Of a stretch of 64,000 nucleotides of DNA, positions 60,301 to 64,000 are shown in pieces. Position 1 is the first letter of the stretch. Each line of letters opens with the position of its first letter. This DNA is from Acidovorax sp. A1169 (lineage in GTDB: Bacteria; Pseudomonadota; Gammaproteobacteria; Burkholderiales; Burkholderiaceae_C). Under the pieces are notes generated by a model. It saw only the letters and a program-made list of their open reading frames with translations. It ran no database searches and was not told the DNA's origin. The stretch spans positions 154,670-218,669 of the forward strand of contig NZ_JAUZDX010000010.1 of the NCBI RefSeq assembly GCF_030704685.1, written 5' to 3'. The translations under genes and the position numbers were made by a program.

Positions 60301-61506
60301 GTTGGCCGCGCCGGGCGCCGCCAGCGTAAGCGTGCTGGCATTGCCTACCGCATCCTTGATGGAGCCGCCGTTCAATGCCAATGCCGTCGTTCCCACGTAG
60401 TCCAGGTCTGCCGTGGTGTCGCCGGCCTGTACGGTGTACGTGAAAGTCAGGGTGCTGGTGCCGCTGCCACTGGCATAGTTCACCACCTGGTCGGTGGCGC
60501 CGGTTTCCAGCGTCAGTTGCGGGGTACCCGTGACAATCACTGTTTCGCTGAAGATGACCCGAATGCTGACGGAGTCGCCCGCCTTGTAGGTGCCGTTGGC
60601 GGTGCTGGAGTTGACCGACGCGACCGCAGGCGCCGTGTTGTCGATGGTGTACAGCTGGCCCGAGGTGTAGCCGCCGGGGATGGCGTTGCTGGACGTGTCC
60701 CTGATGCCGGTCCCTGAACTCTTGAGGTCCAAGCGCACCGTGCCATCACCGGAGATGCTGTTCACCGTCACGGTGTAGGTGTCTCCGCTCCCCGTCACGC
60801 TGGAGATAGTGCCGTTGGCAGTATTGCCTTTGGTCAGGGAGAAGTCTGAAATATCGACCCCGCTGACGCTTTCGGAGAACTTGACGGTGAAATTGACGCT
60901 GGTAGCGTTGGTGGTCGCGGTGGAGACGCGGTTGATCGAAGACACCGTAGGTGGGGTGCTGTCAAGAAAGGTGTCATCCACCGCAAACGCAGCACTGTAC
61001 TCCACGATGTCCTGCGCATCGAACGGCAGCATCGTCTCGATCTGCCCGGCCCAATACTCCAGGTCCCAGTCGCCGCCCAGCGCCAGCGCGCCGGTGCGGT
61101 CGGTGGATGCGGCGATGTCGGCACCATTGAGTGCGCCGGACAGGCTATTGACGAATGCCTGCCCACCTTCGCCCTGGGCCACCGAGCAGCCATACAGCAG
61201 CACGTCGGCGCCCGGTGCGAGGTGGCTGGCGATCTGTGCGAGCGCGCCGGACTGCTCACTCAGATTGGCGGTGTTCAGGCGCAACTCGCCCAGGTGCAGT
61301 TGCCCTTCGGAGCCGTGGGTGACCAAGTGCAGCGCGTCCAGCGTGCCGTAGTCGGCCAGCGCCAGCGCCAGGGCTTCCAGGCCATTGCCGCCTGCGGGCA
61401 GCAGGATGATCGGCATTGCGGGGTCCAGGCTGGCAACCAGCGTCTCCCAGTCGGCGATACCGGCATCGATGGCGATGACTTCACGGGTGGCGAGGGTTGT
61501 GGACAT
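57343..61506 (-). CDS. Large DUF4347/Ig-like/RTX-type exported protein
   Basis: A 1387-residue protein without a Sec signal. Residues about 10-180 are a DUF4347 domain (His-Leu-Val-Thr-His-Gly, Gly-Cys-Ser-Val-Ala), 290-661 are three 124-residue Ig-like repeats in tandem (each near Asn-Gly-Thr-Tyr-Lys, Gln-Leu-Thr-Leu-Glu-Thr-Gly), about 1017-1065 hold Gly-Gly-x-Gly-x-Asp calcium-binding RTX repeats, and the end is a DUF4214-like helical region. This is a type I-secreted surface protein or adhesin by architecture. Its last 128 codons match another gene at the window's right edge. A 2OG oxygenase and a sulfotransferase are encoded just upstream. Confidence 0.88.
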   Translation of the reverse strand: MSTTLATREVIAIDAGIADWETLVASLDPAMPIILLPAGGNGLEALALALADYGTLDALHLVTHGSEGQLHLGELRLNTANLSEQSGALAQIASHLAPGADVLLYGCSVAQGEGGQAFVNSLSGALNGADIAASTDRTGALALGGDWDLEYWAGQIETMLPFDAQDIVEYSAAFAVDDTFLDSTPPTVSSINRVSTATTNATSVNFTVKFSESVSGVDISDFSLTKGNTANGTISSVTGSGDTYTVTVNSISGDGTVRLDLKSSGTGIRDTSSNAIPGGYTSGQLYTIDNTAPAVASVNSSTANGTYKAGDSVSIRVIFSETVIVTGTPQLTLETGATDQVVNYASGSGTSTLTFTYTVQAGDTTADLDYVGTTALALNGGSIKDAVGNASTLTLAAPGAANSLGNNKAIVIDGVSPQVTSVNSSTANGTYKVGDTVSLQVNFSEAVTVTGTPQLTLETGATDQVVNYASGSGTSALTFTYTVQDGDTTADLDYLGTTALALNGGTIKDAAGNAGTLTLATPGAANSLGNNKAIAIDTTAPTVASVNSSNLNGTYKVGDTVSLQVNFSEAVTVTGAPQLTLETGTTDRAVKYASGSGTSALTFTYTVQAGDTTADLDYLGTAALALNGGTIKDAAGNASTLTLPAPGAANSLGNNKGLAIDGVAPVLSSSTPLDNATGVSTTANLMLSFSENVVAGEGFVQLKNGAGTLIEQFDVASGEGSLNGSLSITGAAVTINPHADLAYGTGYYLQVGGLAFRDGAGNAFAGISDAEGLNFTTVAAPAPAPDPDPAPPAPPPAPAPTVVDGTPVQTSTVQNADGSTTTTQSIAPVSSGRPENAGTPNPQLADIPLATSNGETLLQIGLPTGVGATSQGSEPATSPAALRLQLVTAAGAAGAGGPVDAIDNYLATVPSAGQVVVRTITLATTPGIAPGQPIAITGADGRGEGSTAHPDRQEALVIDARSLPPGSVVQLDKVEFALIIGAVRVIGGTGQNIASGDGSAQWIVLGPDDDIIRGGGGNDVVGSEGGDDQVYGDAGDDIVFGGAGNDLLSGGTGSDRLNGGTGFDVAVQEGARTDYTVTLEGAGIKLTHTATGVSDWLVDVEQVRFATGPSLTVAHSAAEEAGAYLFQKWLGRDLNQGEGAIIQTLTGKTALEVATLFAQVFPEQSAGRTPAQLLEGMAGAVRVDAVRDVTVTGDAGNNTITPTLGLARYVDGGAGIDTVVIPATLGQTYVQSQNNGTFTLQRLTDGAMLDVTRVERVTFNDTRLALDLNGHAGEAAKLLGALGGPALLTNKGVVGEVIRLLDAGATSQTIAGLGLQLLGVNTPTQIAQTLWTNVVGRAGTQAELKPLLDLMAGGVSGSELTVMAANLEMNAVRIDLVGLTAKGIEFA
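59524..60639. repeat. Three tandem 372-bp coding repeats
   Basis: Unit starts at 59524, 59896 and 60268 are exactly 372 bp apart and in frame, each encoding a 124-residue Ig-like domain. Nucleotide similarity among units is high, which favours copy-number change by recombination. Confidence 0.9.
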
Positions 61507-61608
61507 GGCGGTGCCTTGTTGTCAGAAAAAGGGATGGCTGCAGCGATGGCACCGTGAACGGTACCGACGGCTTGCAGGGATAGAGGTGAAAGCGGCGGTC
61601 GTGCACTG

Positions 61609-62454
61609 TCAACCGATATGGCCAGCCATGGTGAAACGGCTGGCGCTGAAGTCCTGCGTGGCGGTTTCCACGGTCAGCACTTCGTGGAAATACTCGCTGG
61701 GGAAGAACACGATGCTGTCGTTCTGCGGAACGATGCGTGTGAACAGGCTGCGCACATAGGCGCGCGGGTCGAAGCGGCTGTCGTACAGCAGCAGGTCGCC
61801 ACCCCGGTAGGGCTTGGGCTCGCGGTGGAAGTAGTAGACGAAACTGATCCGCCGCCCCGTATGGCTGAGCCCGTTGTCCTGGTGGGCCTTGAAGAAGTCG
61901 CCGGCCGCGTACGCCGCGATCTTGAGTTGGATGAAATCAATGTCGAACACGGGCATGCCCAGGCGCTCGCACAGCAGCGGCAGGCGCTCGCGGACCGCGG
62001 CCCGCATCGCCTCCCCCGGGGCGCCCACGTCGTAGGTGACCAGCGTGCTGCGCTGCTTTTCGTACTGGTCTGCCGCCTGCAGCTCCGTCGGCCTGAAGAT
62101 GCCCTGGCGGGAGATCGCGTAGTCGAGCAGGTGCTGGTTCAGCGCATGGCCGAAGAAGCCATCGAACTGCACGAACGGGGCAGGCGCAAAATCCGATTGC
62201 GGCAGGCGTGCCGGTGCATGGCCGCCATTGAAAATGGCATTCAGCAGGTCGATGCGAGGTGCCCCGGCCTTTTTGGCATGCAGGCGCCGGTACTCCGCCG
62301 CCGCAGAGGCCAGGTCGCCCCGGCGCCGGTAGATGTCTGCCAGCACTTCGTTGTCTGGCGCGGCGATCTTGCCCGCCTCGATCAGCTCCAGCAGGCGCTG
62401 GTCGCGCGCCTGCGGTGATGGCGGTGTGCGGTTGGCCATGGCTTCAGTGTGCAT
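61609..62454 (-). CDS. 2-oxoglutarate/Fe(II)-dependent oxygenase with N-terminal TPR-like region
   Basis: A 281-residue protein. An N-terminal helical, TPR-like stretch (to about 70) precedes a 2OG-Fe(II) fold: His-x-Asp in Ala-His-Gln-Asp-Asn, the distal His in Phe-His-Glu-Val, and a C-terminal Arg in Ser-Arg-Phe. Such enzymes hydroxylate proteins (Pro, Asp, Lys) or small molecules. It overlaps the sulfotransferase gene by about 10 bp and lies 102 bp upstream of the large surface-protein gene, so a role in modifying that protein is plausible. Confidence 0.85.
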   Translation of the reverse strand: MHTEAMANRTPPSPQARDQRLLELIEAGKIAAPDNEVLADIYRRRGDLASAAAEYRRLHAKKAGAPRIDLLNAIFNGGHAPARLPQSDFAPAPFVQFDGFFGHALNQHLLDYAISRQGIFRPTELQAADQYEKQRSTLVTYDVGAPGEAMRAAVRERLPLLCERLGMPVFDIDFIQLKIAAYAAGDFFKAHQDNGLSHTGRRISFVYYFHREPKPYRGGDLLLYDSRFDPRAYVRSLFTRIVPQNDSIVFFPSEYFHEVLTVETATQDFSASRFTMAGHIG

Positions 62455-63361
62455 GCAGTGTCTCCGATGAGGCGCGCATCGCCTCCCATTGATCCCACAG
62501 CAGGTTCAGTGGCGCCATGGCGCTGCCCATGGCATCCGAAACAGGGGCGCGCTCACGCGGGCGAAAGGGGATTTCGCCGGCCTGCTTGGCATCGTATTGC
62601 GCCACGTGCACCATGCTCGCCTGCTCCTCAGGGTTGAGGTCCAGACCGAAGTGCTCGGCAATGTCCGCCATGGCGGCCGGTAGCTGGGCATAGTTGATCG
62701 GCCGTGCCCGCCCGCTCCAATGCGGCAGCGGGGCGGCAAACAGGCGCTGCAGAACCTGCGCCAGCGCTTGAGGGCCATCGGCCTGGTGGCCGCCCAGGGC
62801 AGGGGCCAGTTGCGGGTGGGCCGCCCAGCGCGGTGGCCGCGCCACCAGGGATTGCAACACGTCGACCGGATCCCGGTAGACGAAGACCCAGGGGGTGTCG
62901 GGAAAGAGCGCCAGCAGGTGCGGCAGGTGCAACAGGTTCCAACTGGTGAATTTGATGAAGCAGTCCACACCGGCAGCCGTGCCGCACAGGGCGTGTACCA
63001 GCCCCTTGAGTTGCGGCCACTTTGCCTGCGGGTCCAGGCCGTGCGCCAACAGCCACTGGTTCACGGGCGCAGGCTCCGATATCACGCGGTGGCAGGGTAT
63101 GCCGGCCAGGCTGCGGCTCACCAGGGTGGACCCGCAGCGCGACACATGGAAGATGAAGCCCGCCGGTGCCTTGGCCGGTGCTATCCCTGCCAGCTCCTCC
63201 AGGGGCGTGAGCTTCTGCACGGCGTTTGCCTGGACCAGCGCATCGATGGTCTGGTGAAAGAAGGGTTCCGTGAACAGTGGCTTGGTGCCCGGGTGGATCC
63301 ATCGAACGAGGCTGCGCTGGCCGGCAGTGGTCAGTTCACAGGGAATCCAGTCGGTGCTCAT
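62444..63361 (-). CDS. Sulfotransferase-family protein
   Basis: A 305-residue protein. Phe-His-Val-Ser-Arg-Cys-Gly-Ser-Thr-Leu near 72 is the PAPS 5'-phosphosulfate loop, and Trp-Val-Phe-Val-Tyr-Arg-Asp-Pro near 160 the 3'-phosphate region, the two signatures of the family. It would move sulfate from PAPS to a hydroxyl on protein, lipid or glycan. It is the first gene of a probable two-gene unit with the 2OG oxygenase and sits between two genes for related large exported proteins. Confidence 0.85.
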   Translation of the reverse strand: MSTDWIPCELTTAGQRSLVRWIHPGTKPLFTEPFFHQTIDALVQANAVQKLTPLEELAGIAPAKAPAGFIFHVSRCGSTLVSRSLAGIPCHRVISEPAPVNQWLLAHGLDPQAKWPQLKGLVHALCGTAAGVDCFIKFTSWNLLHLPHLLALFPDTPWVFVYRDPVDVLQSLVARPPRWAAHPQLAPALGGHQADGPQALAQVLQRLFAAPLPHWSGRARPINYAQLPAAMADIAEHFGLDLNPEEQASMVHVAQYDAKQAGEIPFRPRERAPVSDAMGSAMAPLNLLWDQWEAMRASSETLHAH

Positions 63362-63615
63362 GCGCGTTTGCCACTTTCATAGGGAAGCACTTCATGGTGG
63401 CAATGCATTCGATTGAGGTCGCGCGGATCTCGAGCGGGCCGTCATGGCCTTAAAAGCTGCGCTCCCGGCACCTGCAGCGCCATCGCTGCAGTGCCCACGA
63501 TTTGCATCATATTGCAACTTTGCTGTAAGGGTATTTGCAGGCCTTTACCGGCCGGCCAGCCCGGGGGTGGCTGGGGCAGGGCAGGGCCCTGCCTTTGATG
63601 CAAGCCAGGCTGGCG

Positions 63616-64000
63616 TCAGGCGAATTCAATCCCCTTGGCCGCCAGCCCCACCAGATCAATCCGCACGGCATTCATCTCCAGATTCGCCGCCATCACCGTC
63701 AGCTCACTGCCCGACACCCCACCCGCCATCAGGTCCAGCAGCGGCTTGAGTTCGGCCTGCGTGCCCGCACGGCCCACCACATTCGTCCACAGCGTCTGCG
63801 CAATCTGCGTGGGGGTGCTCACCCCCAGCAGCTGCAGCCCCAGCCCCGCAATGGTCTGGCTGGTGGCCCCGGCATCCAGGAGCCGGATCACCTCGCCCAC
63901 CACACCCTTGTTGGCCAGCAGGGCAGGGCCACCCAGGGCACCGAGCAGCTTGGCCGCCTGGCCGGCGTTGCCGTTCAGGTCCAGCGCCAGCCTGGTGTCG
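63616..64000 (-). CDS. Second large exported protein, C-terminal part (gene continues past window)
   Basis: The frame is open to the right edge and encodes a C-terminus almost identical in sequence to the last 128 residues of the large DUF4347/RTX protein (about 93 percent at DNA level by eye): the same Gly-Ala-Leu-Gly-Gly-Pro-Ala-Leu-Leu and a final Gly-Ile-Glu-Phe-Ala. This DUF4214-like end may hold the secretion signal or an anchor. The rest of the gene lies outside the window. Confidence 0.88.
   Translation of the reverse strand, partial: DTRLALDLNGNAGQAAKLLGALGGPALLANKGVVGEVIRLLDAGATSQTIAGLGLQLLGVSTPTQIAQTLWTNVVGRAGTQAELKPLLDLMAGGVSGSELTVMAANLEMNAVRIDLVGLAAKGIEFA

Noticed and set aside
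57559..60717. A 1052-residue frame on the plus strand
   Set aside because: It lies opposite the DUF4347/RTX gene, whose domains are clear; composition (His, Gly, Arg, Gln-rich) is that of an antisense shadow in GC-rich DNA.

Overview
The window reads as chromosome from a high-GC betaproteobacterium of the Comamonadaceae (Acidovorax, Comamonas or Variovorax-like). This rests on dense GC-rich coding, a PhaR polyhydroxyalkanoate regulator, many LysR genes, a QseB/TctD-type two-component pair, and rimO in typical form. The assignment is inference from protein style; no rRNA or species marker is present.

Region by region. 1-1.15 kb is the end of a prophage (an Rz-like lysis gene fragment and two phage-type small genes), bounded by a 27-bp tRNA 3'-end remnant that looks like an attachment site, followed by a strong terminator. 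1.2-7.8 kb holds accessory genes: a secreted protein, a lipoprotein, a membrane coiled-coil protein, a two-gene XRE/ImmA-IrrE unit with an overlapping partner, an SRAP/YedK-type DNA-protein crosslink gene, and a good SOS box in front of small unknown genes. 7.8-15 kb is ordinary chromosome (SDR, SnoaL-like protein, LysR, metallophosphoesterase, a PAS-GGDEF-EAL protein, a YciI protein).

15.0-21.1 kb is the most notable part. A clear TPP riboswitch precedes a tightly packed six-gene operon: a LuxE-like acyl-adenylating protein, a LuxC-like acyl reductase, a complete NMT1/THI5-type ABC importer (ATPase, permease, binding protein) and an SDR. No luciferase or known thi gene is present. I infer a thiamin-regulated route that imports a carboxylated thiamin precursor or breakdown product and reduces it to aldehyde and then alcohol.

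21-31.8 kb has quinone-oxidoreductase and LysR genes, a pair of 157/158-bp MITE-like elements flanking three small cargo genes, and many small unknown proteins, including two 60-residue paralogues and several proline-rich disordered proteins. 31.9-37.1 kb is signalling: a stand-alone receiver, a PAS-GAF hybrid kinase, and a membrane diguanylate cyclase interrupted by one amber codon. 38-40 kb holds a secreted protein and phaR. 40.3-47.2 kb is an ApbE, PepSY-flavoreductase and DUF2271 redox cluster with two PepSY proteins and a two-component system; the DUF2271 protein carries a candidate flavinylation motif.

47.5-52.3 kb is an island bracketed by a truncated rimO copy on the left and intact rimO on the right. 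It carries a chemoreceptor, an internally deleted APS kinase gene, a divergent luxI/luxR pair with a lux-box-like operator, and a probable RsaM-type quorum-sensing modulator. 52.3-57.3 kb is rimO, small exported proteins and a YhgE/Pip membrane protein. 57.3-64 kb has a 1387-residue DUF4347/Ig-like/RTX-type exported protein with three tandem 372-bp repeats, a 2OG-Fe(II) oxygenase, a sulfotransferase, and the 3' end of a second protein with nearly the same C-terminus; modification of the large proteins by the two enzymes is a testable idea. No CRISPR array, rRNA or complete tRNA gene was seen.
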